The notes: a model not told the origin generated them from the sequence alone. DNA of 64,000 nucleotides from Oleispirillum sp963668495 (GCA_963668495.1 OY764545.1:2756395-2820394); one strand, 5' to 3'. Shown: positions 1-8,689, numbered from the stretch's first letter. Numbers and translations are program-made.

Positions 1-398
1 TGGGTGCGGTTAATATGGGTTCGGCTTTGATGGACGGCGACATGCGTGGCATTGCTGGCGGTGTCGGTTCCATGGGCGGCGCATGGGGTGGTGCGGCTGC
101 TGGTGCAGCTCTTGGTTCTATTATTCCGGGGATCGGCACGGCTATTGGCGGGCTGGTTGGTGCCGGGTTGGGCGGTATCCTTGGTGATAGTGCTCTGACC
201 GGGCTATTTGACTTGCTGAACACACCAGCGACGACCACACCAGCTACGCCGCAACCGGACAAAAACAACGAACAAACTCTAGCCGCATTGGGGCAAATGA
301 CGGCCGCTCTGGAAGACAACACCCGCACCATGCAAAGCACAGCCCGGCGTAGTAACCGGGGCCATGGAGATATTGGCGCAATGGGAGGGATGCCGTAA
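1..398 (+). CDS. Tape measure protein, C-terminal fragment (Mu-like prophage)
   Basis: The reading frame is open to the left edge, so only the last ~130 residues are present. They consist of a long Gly/Ala-rich hydrophobic stretch followed by a Pro/Thr linker and a polar tail, as at the end of phage tail tape measure proteins. The assignment rests mainly on position: it lies directly before the Mu N-like gene and overlaps it as TAATG. In Mu-type phages the tape measure gene sits exactly here. No enzymatic motif is visible. Confidence 0.6.
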   Translation, partial: GAVNMGSALMDGDMRGIAGGVGSMGGAWGGAAAGAALGSIIPGIGTAIGGLVGAGLGGILGDSALTGLFDLLNTPATTTPATPQPDKNNEQTLAALGQMTAALEDNTRTMQSTARRSNRGHGDIGAMGGMP

Positions 399-1693
399 TG
401 GACCTTTCCCAATATATGCAGGCGTCATTCCGAGGTGTGGAGTTCCACGTGGCAAAATCCACCCTGCGCATTGCCCACAATCTGGATAAAAAAAGCTACC
501 CCTATAAAACCCGTGGCTTGGTCACGGATATGAGCGTTGCAGATGATGTATTTACCCTGCCGATTTTCCTGATGGGCGATGATGTTTTGCAGCGTCGGTT
601 GCGGCTGGAAGATGCGTTCCGCGTCCTCGGCCCCGGTGAACTGGTTCATCCGACACGCGGCCCAATGCAGGTCTGTGTCGAAAGCGCATCCGGTGATGAG
701 TTGATGACCGAATTCGGCATTGCTGATTACACAGTGACATTCGTTCTGGCCGGAGATAAGGCTTCCCCGGCTGTGCGTCTGGATACCCAAGCCGCCGCCC
801 TAACTGCCGCCGATGATGCGGAATTTGCCTGCATTGCCGGGTATAACTTTGACGTTCAAAGTGTGGATGATGCGAATGCCGTTGATGCGGATGCGGTGAT
901 TAAGGCCACCGTCCAACTTGCACAATTTGCCCGCAATCTGACCCCGGCGCAATTGCAGGATATGGCCTTTGACACGGCTGTATCTGTTGGCACTGGCTTT
1001 GCTGCCTTGGCGATTAGCAAAGTCGCACCGGCAATCGTGGGCCGGGCCTTCTCCATTGCGGGTTCCGTTGCAGAATATTTCGGCGGTTCACCTGAAGGCG
1101 TTGCGGCCTTTGTCGGCACTTTAAGCACCTATGGCGGTGCCGCTTGGCAGATTGTCAATGCATTTACATCCGGCAGCACCACAGCCACCAGCACGGCTCA
1201 AAGCCGCTTGCGGCAAATTACGCCCGTACTGACTGAAAGCGGGCTTTGGATGGCTGCCGATAATTCCGTCATGTCGGACAATAACCAAAATACAGCACGC
1301 GTAGCGCAAAGCCTGTTTGATGCGGTTACAGTGACCGCCGCCCGCTCTGCCATCACGACGACAAACTACAGCAGTCTTAACCAAGCCCTTGAGGTGCGCG
1401 ACACGGTGACGGCAGCCCTGTCTCAAGCGTCCATGGCAACAACCAGCGATGACCCGGTGCAACAAAATACCCGCCGGGCTGCATTGCGCGGGCTGCGCTC
1501 CAGCGTCAACCGGGATTTATCCGAACGGGCTGCCGATTTGCCTATCCTGACAGAAACCGAATTGCAGGCCGCCACATCTCGCCGCGCCGCATCCTATCGC
1601 CTGACGGACACATTGGACGGTCTCAACGCCAACCCTACCCGCCGCCCGATATTCATTCCGGCGGCAGAAAAAATCTATTATCGGAAGGCATGA
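398..1693 (+). CDS. DNA circularisation / tail protein, Mu N-like (gp43)
   Basis: A 431-residue protein whose first ~125 residues match the DNA_circ_N family, with an opening like QASFRGVEFHV and a central LRRLEDAF-like stretch. In Mu the N protein is a tail/baseplate component despite the family name. The middle is Ala-rich and helical. The start overlaps the upstream stop (TAATG) and the stop overlaps the next start, which indicates translational coupling in a late tail operon. Confidence 0.85.
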   Translation: MDLSQYMQASFRGVEFHVAKSTLRIAHNLDKKSYPYKTRGLVTDMSVADDVFTLPIFLMGDDVLQRRLRLEDAFRVLGPGELVHPTRGPMQVCVESASGDELMTEFGIADYTVTFVLAGDKASPAVRLDTQAAALTAADDAEFACIAGYNFDVQSVDDANAVDADAVIKATVQLAQFARNLTPAQLQDMAFDTAVSVGTGFAALAISKVAPAIVGRAFSIAGSVAEYFGGSPEGVAAFVGTLSTYGGAAWQIVNAFTSGSTTATSTAQSRLRQITPVLTESGLWMAADNSVMSDNNQNTARVAQSLFDAVTVTAARSAITTTNYSSLNQALEVRDTVTAALSQASMATTSDDPVQQNTRRAALRGLRSSVNRDLSERAADLPILTETELQAATSRRAASYRLTDTLDGLNANPTRRPIFIPAAEKIYYRKA

Positions 1694-2757
1694 TCATGAC
1701 AAAGAATCCGGTAGACCTTTATTGTAACGGGCAAATCTGGGGCGAATGGACAGCGGCAACCGTCACCAAATCCATAGACGCGGTTTTCGGTGAGGCAACG
1801 CTGGAACTGACCCGTCAGAAAGACAGCAGCCCCGATAGCATTCCTAGCGTATCCCGTGATGATGCTTGTCGGCTGGAATTGCGCGGCAATGCTTTGATTA
1901 ACGGCCTTGTCACGGCTCGCAATCTCGATATGGACGCGGGCGGCTTTGATATGGATGTGACCATCCGTGACAAGACGGCCCTGTTGTTCAAAGGCTGCGT
2001 CATGAACATTCCGGCAGAATGGGCAAACCAGAAAGCCGAGGCCATCATCCGTGACATTTGCACACCGTTTGGTGTGGCTGTTCGTGCCTTGGTCGATACA
2101 GGTGCGCCGTTTGTCAAGTTCACCGGGAAACCGGGCGAAACCGCACAGAAAATGATAGAGCGCATTTGCCGTCATCGTGCCTTGCTATTTTTTGCCGATG
2201 CAAACGGCGGCCTGATCCTGACCACTGCCGCAAGCGCACCGCTGTTAAGTGACAATATTGTTTTTGGTAAAGGCGGCAACGCAACGGCCATGTCGCTCAA
2301 GGAAACCACCGATAACCGCCATAATGAATATGTCTGTCGCACTCAATCAGTGGGTAGTGATTGGGGGGCGTCCAATCATACCAAGGTCGAAGGCCGCGCC
2401 TTCGATAAAGGTATTAAAACCTATTGTCCGCAAGTCATCATCGCCGATGAGCCGGGCGACACCGACGCCATGAACGAATTGGCCGTCACGACTGCCGCCA
2501 TCAACGCGGCCCGTGCTAATGAGCGAACCTATACCGTTCCCGGTTGGACCCTCAAAAGCGGGCAATTTTGGCCGATCTGTGCCCGTGTTCCCGTACGTGA
2601 TGCTGTTACTGGCCTTAACCGTGAACTGTTGATCAAGCGGGCAGTGTTCAAACTCAACCACAACAAGTCTGAAGAGACGCTTTTAAGTGTTGTTGACCCC
2701 AAGGGCTACACCATGCGCGCCGAACCGGAAGACACAGGCGACGGGAGTGTCTGGTGA
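1690..2757 (+). CDS. Baseplate hub protein, Mu P-like (gp44)
   Basis: A 355-residue protein of the Mu gpP/gp44 type, which forms the trimeric hub of contractile-tail baseplates. Visible features are an N-terminal beta-rich domain, a central domain with KPGETAQKMIERICRHR, and a C-terminal part ending in VDPKGYTM, as in this family. It lies between the N-like and spike genes with overlapping ends at both sides, the order found in Mu. Confidence 0.85.
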   Translation: MIMTKNPVDLYCNGQIWGEWTAATVTKSIDAVFGEATLELTRQKDSSPDSIPSVSRDDACRLELRGNALINGLVTARNLDMDAGGFDMDVTIRDKTALLFKGCVMNIPAEWANQKAEAIIRDICTPFGVAVRALVDTGAPFVKFTGKPGETAQKMIERICRHRALLFFADANGGLILTTAASAPLLSDNIVFGKGGNATAMSLKETTDNRHNEYVCRTQSVGSDWGASNHTKVEGRAFDKGIKTYCPQVIIADEPGDTDAMNELAVTTAAINAARANERTYTVPGWTLKSGQFWPICARVPVRDAVTGLNRELLIKRAVFKLNHNKSEETLLSVVDPKGYTMRAEPEDTGDGSVW

Positions 2758-3395
2758 TGCGTATGGAAGACCTGACAGCAACGCTTAAAGACATTGGCCT
2801 GCGCATCCGTCTGTTGTTTACCCGTGCTGTAGTAACGCTGGTCTACAAAGACGAAGCTGGAAAGATGCAAACCTTGCAAGTTGCCAATGGCTTTATCGGC
2901 ACGTCCGACGGTGTGGAACACGCCCAAGCCTATGGCATGGCTGCACAGCCTATGCCGGGGGCAGAGGCTTATCTGGCCGCCGTTGCCGGACATCAGGCAC
3001 AGTTGGTTGCGGTGATTGTCGGCGATCCGCGTTCCCGGCCCGTCAATCTAAAGCCGGGCGAAGTTGTTCTCTGGTCGGTGCATGGACAAACAGTCTGGTT
3101 AAAAAATACGGGCGAAATACATATAGACGCCCCGGCCCCGATCACCGCCACCGCGCCGGAAGTCAACGTCATCACCACCACGGCCAAAGTCCAAGCCGAC
3201 ACCGTAGGCGTGGACGCGACCACCGTTGATGTGACTGCCGAAACCTCTCGGATTTCCGGCGGCGGCATGGTTCTGGGCGATGGCGAAGACGCGCAACCCA
3301 TAGCCCGTGTCGGTGACATGGTGCAGGTCGGTTCCGGCTCATCCGCCGGAATGTGGCCCATTGTTTCAGGTTCAAATTTTGTGAGTGCGTCATGA
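2757..3395 (+). CDS. Baseplate spike / puncturing protein, Mu gp45-like
   Basis: A 212-residue Mu gp45-type baseplate protein V, the membrane-piercing tip of the tail. An N-terminal OB-like domain (to about residue 105) is followed by short beta repeats rich in V, T and D (residues ~115-165), as in a beta-helix needle, then a short tip region. I chose the ATG at 2757, which overlaps the preceding TGA, over a GTG one codon earlier. The stop overlaps the gp46-like start (ATGA). Confidence 0.85.
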   Translation: MRMEDLTATLKDIGLRIRLLFTRAVVTLVYKDEAGKMQTLQVANGFIGTSDGVEHAQAYGMAAQPMPGAEAYLAAVAGHQAQLVAVIVGDPRSRPVNLKPGEVVLWSVHGQTVWLKNTGEIHIDAPAPITATAPEVNVITTTAKVQADTVGVDATTVDVTAETSRISGGGMVLGDGEDAQPIARVGDMVQVGSGSSAGMWPIVSGSNFVSAS

Positions 3396-3874
3396 GAGAT
3401 ATCGTCTTTACAGATAGCTATGACTGGCAGGTTAAAAACGGTGATCTGGTGATCGGTGACGGCCTGCTGACATTGCACATCAACGCAATTTTTCGTGATG
3501 GTCGTGCGCCCGTTGATGATCCGCGCTTACAGCCGGGTGAGGATCGGCGCGGCTATTGGGCAAAGGCTCTTTTGCCCGATGCACCGGACGGGTCACTATT
3601 GTGGCTTATCCGCCGCGAAAAAATCACACCTGCGAAACCGACAGAGGTCGCCCGCTGCCTCCAAAATGCCTGCGCTTTCATGATCGACGAAACCAGCGGC
3701 CCGGCGGCGGATGTGGTGCGGGTGGAAGCCATAGCCGAAAAGGACAGCAATGTCCGGGGCCGTATTGTCGCATCTTTGACTACGTACCTTTCCAACGGCC
3801 AGCCGCCACTCAGAACCGAGTTCATTTATGACCCGGAAAACAATGATTACAGATTGAAGGAGGTCAGCCGATGA
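3392..3874 (+). CDS. Baseplate protein, Mu gp46-like
   Basis: A 160-residue protein in the gp46 position of Mu. It starts MRDIVFTDSYDWQV and carries the pattern DGRAP...PGEDRRGYW...G-LLWLIRREK typical of the family (T4 gp25-like baseplate wedge). The start was set at the ATG overlapping the upstream stop; a longer frame exists upstream but would run into the spike gene. It is coupled to the gp47-like gene by a 4-base overlap. Confidence 0.85.
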   Translation: MRDIVFTDSYDWQVKNGDLVIGDGLLTLHINAIFRDGRAPVDDPRLQPGEDRRGYWAKALLPDAPDGSLLWLIRREKITPAKPTEVARCLQNACAFMIDETSGPAADVVRVEAIAEKDSNVRGRIVASLTTYLSNGQPPLRTEFIYDPENNDYRLKEVSR

Positions 3875-4980
3875 CTTGGGACATTTTGCCACTGGCTGAC
3901 CGTGAAAAACGCTTACGCGGCAACATTGCCGCCGGGCTAAAACTGCCCGAAGCCCCGCACGATTTGTCAAATATAGCTGTGCTGTCTTCTGAGGTCTCAG
4001 CAGAAATTGACGGTGCGCACCAGCACATTGCCTATGAAGCCAAGCAACGCTTTACTACCGACGCAGACCGGGACGGCTTGATTGATATCGGCAAGGGCTA
4101 CGGCATGGCCCCACATGCGGCACAGGCCGCAAAGCTGGCCGTGACAATCACCGGGATTAATGCTTCTGAATTGTCCGCCGCCGCCAAATTGCAGCATAGC
4201 TCAGGCTTGGTATTCACCACAGACGCACTGGCAAGCATCAACGGTGCAACGGCCAGTGTTGCCGTGACCGCCGAACAAACCGGGATTTCGGGCAATTTAG
4301 CGGCTGGTACAACGCTGACCTTTGTCAATCCGTCTGCGGGTATCGAAAAAACCGCAACCGTGACAGAGATTTTGTCCGAAGGCCGGGACATAGAAGAAAC
4401 CGAAGCCTTCCGCGCCCGCCTGCGTTTTCGTGAACTTTACCCGCCTATGGGTGGCAATGAAGCCGATTATATTCGTTGGGCTATGGAAGTTCCCGGTGTC
4501 ACCCATGTTTGGGTAACCCCTAATGCCATGGGTCTCGGCACCGTATCCGTACGGATTGCCGCCTATGATGATCTGGCCGGGCCGTTGCCGACAGAAACCA
4601 TGCGTCAAGCCGTCGCCGATCATATTGGCAGTCATATTGATGACGTTACAGGTATGCGGGTTGGTCGTCCGTCGGGGGCTGATGTGTACGTGATCATCCC
4701 GGAACTGTTGCCCATTGATCTGGAATTTTCCCGGCTTATCCCGTCCGATGAAAAAACTGTCGCGGCACTGGCAGCAAAGGTCGCGGCATTACTCCGCACC
4801 ATAGGCCAGCCAAACGGCACCATTCGCCATAGTTGGATTACAGGCGCGATTAGCAACACCGTAGGCGAAGATTACCACACCCTGACAGCCCCGGCGGCAG
4901 ATGTGATGTGTGGTGTCAATCAATTGCCTATTTTGAACAGCATCAAATCGGGTGCTGGTGTGTTGTGGAGCCGGACATGA
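3871..4980 (+). CDS. Baseplate J-like protein, Mu gp47-like
   Basis: A 369-residue baseplate wedge protein of the gpJ/gp47 family. Family features are the central NPSAGIEKTATVTEI segment, the following EETEAFRARLRFRELYPPMGG stretch (residues ~170-195), and LPTETMRQAVADHI in the C-terminal half. Its length fits Mu gp47. It lies between the gp46- and gp48-like genes with overlaps on both sides. Confidence 0.9.
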   Translation: MTWDILPLADREKRLRGNIAAGLKLPEAPHDLSNIAVLSSEVSAEIDGAHQHIAYEAKQRFTTDADRDGLIDIGKGYGMAPHAAQAAKLAVTITGINASELSAAAKLQHSSGLVFTTDALASINGATASVAVTAEQTGISGNLAAGTTLTFVNPSAGIEKTATVTEILSEGRDIEETEAFRARLRFRELYPPMGGNEADYIRWAMEVPGVTHVWVTPNAMGLGTVSVRIAAYDDLAGPLPTETMRQAVADHIGSHIDDVTGMRVGRPSGADVYVIIPELLPIDLEFSRLIPSDEKTVAALAAKVAALLRTIGQPNGTIRHSWITGAISNTVGEDYHTLTAPAADVMCGVNQLPILNSIKSGAGVLWSRT

Positions 4981-5594
4981 ACAAGCTGACCACGGATACA
5001 AAGGCCGAAGCCTACGCCCACAACATCACGCAAAGCCTGCCGCAAGGTGTGGCCTATCCGCGTGAAGGCGCAACCAACCGGGACAGTATCCTCGGTGCTG
5101 TTGCTCGTGAGTTTGCTCTTGTTGATGATGAAGCCGAACGCATGCGCGATGAAGGCAATCCGCGAACGGCCACCGCAATGCTGCCCGATTGGGAAAAGCA
5201 ACTCGGCCTGCCCGAATGTGAACACCAAAAGGGCGGCACCTTGCAGGAACGTCGAGACCGAGCGCACGAGAAAAAAACCCGCATCGGCACCTTGAACCCG
5301 CGCGCCCTTGAAGAGCAAGCATTAGCCCTCGGCTACATAATTGAGATCATTGAACGGCGGCCATTTATCGGTGGCTTAAGCCGTGGCGGTGATCGCATCA
5401 GCGGCCCGCACACCTGCCGTTTGTGGTGGACAATCAAGGTCAAAAATACCCGCGTGACACGGTTCCGTGGAGGGCAAAGCACAGGCGGCGAACGCGTGAC
5501 AACCTTCACCGCTGCCGACCCGTTGATTTGCCTGTTTAACCGTATAAACCACGCACATTTGAAACTGACATTCTCTTATGATGAAGGAGCCTAA
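4977..5594 (+). CDS. Tail protein of the YmfQ/DUF2313 family, Mu gp48-like
   Basis: A 205-residue protein with the DUF2313 pattern: ITQSLPQGVAYPRE near the N-terminus, then LLPDWE-type and RRDRAHEKKTRIG segments, and a C-terminal HAHLKLTFSYD motif. In Mu this protein joins the baseplate wedge. I chose the ATG at 4977, which overlaps the upstream TGA; an in-frame extension to 4908 would overlap gp47 and looks unlike the family. Confidence 0.88.
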   Translation: MNKLTTDTKAEAYAHNITQSLPQGVAYPREGATNRDSILGAVAREFALVDDEAERMRDEGNPRTATAMLPDWEKQLGLPECEHQKGGTLQERRDRAHEKKTRIGTLNPRALEEQALALGYIIEIIERRPFIGGLSRGGDRISGPHTCRLWWTIKVKNTRVTRFRGGQSTGGERVTTFTAADPLICLFNRINHAHLKLTFSYDEGA

Positions 5595-5597
5595 CCC

Positions 5598-6179
5598 ATG
5601 AAATACATTGGACCGGAAGGCAAACCCGCAGGTTCACCGTGGCGTGATGGCGACCCTAACAATGATGTTGAGGGCGATGTTGTCACAGCTAAAGTCTGGG
5701 AGCACCCCATGCGGGAAATCGTCACAGTCATCACCGGGGCGGGTCTAACCCCATCAGGTGACGATCTGGGGCAATTGCGCAAGGCGATTGACAAGCGGAT
5801 TGCTGACAACGTACCGGAAATTCCCGACCTTGAGCCAATTCGAGCAAAGCTGGAGAAGACCCAGACTGGACTGAAAGAATACAGGGTACTGGACGGTAAT
5901 TACCAACTGGTGTCGACCGATGCCGGGGCAATGCTCGGCATGGCGGGCGATATACAGATCGGCTTACAAGGCACCGGGCAATATGTCCAAGCCTCGGTGT
6001 ATACGGTCTACAACCCATTTAACAGCAGCCGTCTTATCAGTTATGTCGACGGAGTCAGCATCATTATGGCTGGTCATGGGCCGCTCACCACATGCCGGAT
6101 CAAGCCCTACGGCCTCGTGACGTTAATGTATCTGGGGTATAACAAGTGGCTGTGTACTGGTGCGGGGGTCGAGTCATGA
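5598..6179 (+). CDS. Tail fibre protein (Mu-like prophage)
   Basis: A 193-residue protein preceded by a good ribosome site (GAAGGAG). It sits where Mu carries its tail fibre gene S. The N-terminus (KYIGPEGKPAGSPW) and the following LTPSGDDLGQLRKAID stretch resemble the baseplate-attachment part of phage fibres. It is short for a full fibre, so the receptor-binding role probably falls to the next protein. The specific family is not recognised. Confidence 0.6.
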   Translation: MKYIGPEGKPAGSPWRDGDPNNDVEGDVVTAKVWEHPMREIVTVITGAGLTPSGDDLGQLRKAIDKRIADNVPEIPDLEPIRAKLEKTQTGLKEYRVLDGNYQLVSTDAGAMLGMAGDIQIGLQGTGQYVQASVYTVYNPFNSSRLISYVDGVSIIMAGHGPLTTCRIKPYGLVTLMYLGYNKWLCTGAGVES

Positions 6180-6916
6180 GCGGCCTGCATGCCTTGATAT
6201 TTGGTGCGTCTGCGCAAATTGCCGTGCAGGACGTCATCATAGGCGCGGACACAGTTGACTTTGACCTCCGTCACCACATGGCAACCGTGGAGGGATGGGA
6301 TCAAAGCTCACCCCTCAACATCCGTGTAATTGTCAATCCTGATGTGGTGATGGGGGCAAGCTCCACTGCTACAGCTGCATTGACTGTGTCCGACCTGCCG
6401 TCCGGCTCAGTTATCAGCATCGAGAACCACGGGCATATTGTTGGGGCTGGTGGGGATGGTGCCAGTTACGCGGCGGCGCAACATGCCCTGCCCGGTGGTC
6501 ATGCCATCCATACCGCTGTCCCCATAATCATCGACAACTCCGGGGTTATTGGCGGCGGCGGCGGCGGCGGCGGGGCTGACTACGTAAACAACGGCTATCG
6601 GTTTGGGGGCAGTGGCGGCGGCGGTGCCGGAGCAATCCCCGGCAAGGGTGGCATAGGCAACAGCTACGTATACGGCGACGGATGGGGCGGGTGTGAGCCG
6701 GGATCAGACGGCTCTCTACTCACTGGCGGCGCGCCCGGATCTGCACCACGCGACAACGGTGGTGGCCTGTATGCGGGCCAAAAAGGCGGTGATCTCGGCG
6801 TGGCTGGGGCCAATGGCCGTAACTCTAACGGGGGGGCAGCCGGATCATACATCGTCGGCGACGATCTAGTCACATGGCAATCGCAAGGCGATTGCCGAGG
6901 CAATGTAACCGCATAA
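6176..6916 (+). CDS. Glycine-rich receptor-binding tail protein
   Basis: A 246-residue protein with an N-terminal beta-rich part and repeated motifs of the type I-NHG-I-GAGGDG and IDNSGVIGGGGGGGG. Long Gly runs alternate with short loops. This is the pattern of Gp38-type tail-tip adhesins, in which polyglycine helices hold variable receptor-contacting loops. Residues ~125-133 are encoded by seven GGC codons plus GGG (6551-6574). The start overlaps the tail fibre stop (ATGA). A host-recognition role is inferred from composition and position. Confidence 0.65.
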   Translation: MSGLHALIFGASAQIAVQDVIIGADTVDFDLRHHMATVEGWDQSSPLNIRVIVNPDVVMGASSTATAALTVSDLPSGSVISIENHGHIVGAGGDGASYAAAQHALPGGHAIHTAVPIIIDNSGVIGGGGGGGGADYVNNGYRFGGSGGGGAGAIPGKGGIGNSYVYGDGWGGCEPGSDGSLLTGGAPGSAPRDNGGGLYAGQKGGDLGVAGANGRNSNGGAAGSYIVGDDLVTWQSQGDCRGNVTA

Positions 6917-6929
6917 CAAGGAGACAAAA

Positions 6930-7130
6930 ATGCATATTCACGACGCAATGACATCCTTACTGGATGGAGCCGCAATCCGACGCGCCTCTTACCCGGAAGG
7001 CTGTGGCTTTAAGCTGTCCGTTGCAGATGACGGGGCGGTCACAATGGTTGACGCCAAGGGGTTTACTGAGGTGCCACGTTGGTCTTTCAATACCAGCGAT
7101 TTCATGGCAGATGATTGGGAGATACTTTGA
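6930..7130 (+). CDS. Tad2-like (DUF2829) small protein, candidate anti-Thoeris factor
   Basis: A 66-residue protein behind a strong ribosome site (AAGGAG). It opens with a helix HDAMTSLLDGAAIRRASYP and closes with DFMADDWEIL. This matches the layout of the DUF2829/Tad2 domain: a helix with G-x-x-I/V-x-R, a short beta sheet, and an end S-x-D-x-x-A-x-DW. Characterised Tad2 proteins sequester the signal molecule of Thoeris defence, but many relatives are untested. This copy is somewhat short. It lies in the accessory zone between tail genes and com-mom. The family call is moderately sure; the activity is inferred. Confidence 0.5.
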   Translation: MHIHDAMTSLLDGAAIRRASYPEGCGFKLSVADDGAVTMVDAKGFTEVPRWSFNTSDFMADDWEIL

Positions 7131-7621
7131 TGCACACCGTTTCTTTGGCGTTGGCTCTGTTTGCCGTGCTTTGGATTGGCTATACACGCCCCTTTGCATT
7201 GGCAATCTATCGCCGTTTACAAGGGTCCGAAGTCCATACACCGCGTGCGCTAGAGGTCACCACATTGTTGGCCTATGAGGCCTTTGTTTGGGCATTGGTC
7301 GCACCGTGGACCCCGTTGTGGGCAGCTTTTGGCGGGATCTATATCACAGCCATCTGTCTTTGGTTTGTTTATGGCCATCCCAATGCCGGCAACCGTGGTG
7401 AAGACGCGGTCAAACGCTATTGGTGGGCCGGGTTAGGCTATCGCTGGGCGTATCCTGTGCGGGATAGAATCCCTGAATACAAACTGCTTGGCTGGACGAT
7501 CGTCAAGCCACAGCACTGGACAGAGGTGGCAGAGTTGTTCCTGGGCTGGATGACGGCTTACCTGACCACGCCTCTGCTGATTTGCCTCTTGTTGGCAAAA
7601 TGCATGGGGGTGATCGGCTAA
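7130..7621 (+). CDS. Phage-borne membrane protein
   Basis: A 163-residue protein with about four hydrophobic segments (residues ~3-20, ~43-60, ~65-85 and ~138-160) and a Trp/Tyr-rich charged loop between the third and fourth. The start overlaps the stop of the Tad2-like gene (TGATG), so the two are translationally coupled. Holin or exclusion roles are possible from the position, but no family is recognised. Confidence 0.6.
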   Translation: MHTVSLALALFAVLWIGYTRPFALAIYRRLQGSEVHTPRALEVTTLLAYEAFVWALVAPWTPLWAAFGGIYITAICLWFVYGHPNAGNRGEDAVKRYWWAGLGYRWAYPVRDRIPEYKLLGWTIVKPQHWTEVAELFLGWMTAYLTTPLLICLLLAKCMGVIG

Positions 7622-7644
7622 ACCTGCCAGCCCTTCAAACAATA

Positions 7645-7768
7645 CCCCCTTCGGCTTATTGGCCGACGGGGGCCGGGATGCAGCAACATCCCGAACCGTG
7701 GGAAACTCCCCCACACAACCATATTAGGCCATCAATATGGCTGTCCCGTCACCCTCGCGAAGGGCGGG
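7645..7768 (+). other. Array of five consecutive hairpins before com-mom
   Basis: Five stem-loops follow one another with almost no spacing: 7645-7672 (5 bp, one mismatch, 5 bp), 7674-7693 (7 bp, loop CAGCAA), 7698-7714 (5 bp), 7719-7740 (7 bp), 7745-7768 (4+4 bp with a 3-nt bulge). None is followed by a T tract, so they are not ordinary terminators. They fill the gap between the membrane protein and com. They could form a structured leader of the com-mom mRNA or a small RNA. The pairing is seen directly; the function is inferred. Confidence 0.5.
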
Positions 7769-7791
7769 AATGTTGTACACGGTAAACAGTA

Positions 7792-8013
7792 ATGGAGTCC
7801 ATACGTTGCGGCTGTGGCCGCAAATTGGCCGAGGGTGATTTCCTCGGCAACATCGCAATCAAATGTCCCAAATGTGGGGCAATAAACCGAATTCAGAGGG
7901 CCGCGAGCCCCTTCCCTGATCGCCATAGAGCGGCATATCAAAGGGACCATAACAATGGCTCGCAAACCTCATCACCCGCCCATAGCGGGAAACATTCATC
8001 GCCCGGCGACTAA
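7792..8013 (+). CDS. com: Com-like translational activator of mom
   Basis: A 73-residue protein beginning MESIRCGCGRKLAEG with CPKCG at residues 25-29, a small zinc-binding module like Com of phage Mu. In Mu, Com binds the mom mRNA and exposes its start codon. Here the first metal pair is C-x-C (6, 8) and the second C-x-x-C (25, 28). The last 59 bases overlap the mom gene in another frame, the same overlapping arrangement as in Mu, which strongly supports the call. The ribosome site is weak. Confidence 0.8.
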   Translation: MESIRCGCGRKLAEGDFLGNIAIKCPKCGAINRIQRAASPFPDRHRAAYQRDHNNGSQTSSPAHSGKHSSPGD

Positions 8014-8689
8014 GACAGTCGGATACATTTACGGTTCTCAGGCCGTGGCCGGATTTGGCAATCGTGATTTTTACGTTGCTCAGATACCGCGCAAGACTGC
8101 TGTTGATATCATCGTGTCTAAGCATTACTCCCGCCGGATTGTGAACAATTCATATATCCATCTCGGCGTCTTTCTGGCCGGGCAATTGGTTGGTGTTTTG
8201 CAATTCGGATACGCACTGATGCCGAGCCGGGCATCTAAGGTTGTCGCCAATACGGGCAATACGGAATATCTCGAATTGAACCGCATGTGGATAGACGATA
8301 TTGCCCCACGCAACAGCGAAAGCCGGGCAATATCTTATGCATTCAAATACATCAAACGGGCCTGTCCATCAGTGCGATGGGTACAGTCATTTGCAGATGA
8401 ACGTTGCGGCTGCTTGGGTGTGGTCTATCAGGCTGCAAACTTCCTATATTGTGGCAGTCACAAAACGTCGTTTTTTGAATTGGACGGCGAGACCTATCAC
8501 GAGATGTTGCTGACAGCCCATAAGAAAGGGGGACAGCGTGGGGAGTTTTTACGGCGCAATCTACACCGCGCCACAAAGCACAGCCTGCGGCAGTTCAGAT
8601 ATGTCTATTTCCTAAAGCCGAAATACAGGAAGGATTTAAATCTTCGCATCCAGCCATACCCGAAGCCAGAGCCGAGGCAGGAAGATTAA
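7955..8689 (+). CDS. mom: Mom-like DNA modification protein
   Basis: A 244-residue protein of the Mu Mom family (GNAT-like fold). Mom converts adenines in DNA to a carbamoylmethyl-type derivative and shields phage DNA from restriction. Family signatures seen are VSKHYSRRIVNNSYIHLGVF, LELNRMWIDD and WVQSFADERCG...VYQAANF. It starts inside com at an ATG preceded by AAAGGG. The C-terminal ~35 residues are basic. It is the last gene of the Mu-like prophage, as in Mu. Confidence 0.88.
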   Translation: MARKPHHPPIAGNIHRPATKTVGYIYGSQAVAGFGNRDFYVAQIPRKTAVDIIVSKHYSRRIVNNSYIHLGVFLAGQLVGVLQFGYALMPSRASKVVANTGNTEYLELNRMWIDDIAPRNSESRAISYAFKYIKRACPSVRWVQSFADERCGCLGVVYQAANFLYCGSHKTSFFELDGETYHEMLLTAHKKGGQRGEFLRRNLHRATKHSLRQFRYVYFLKPKYRKDLNLRIQPYPKPEPRQED

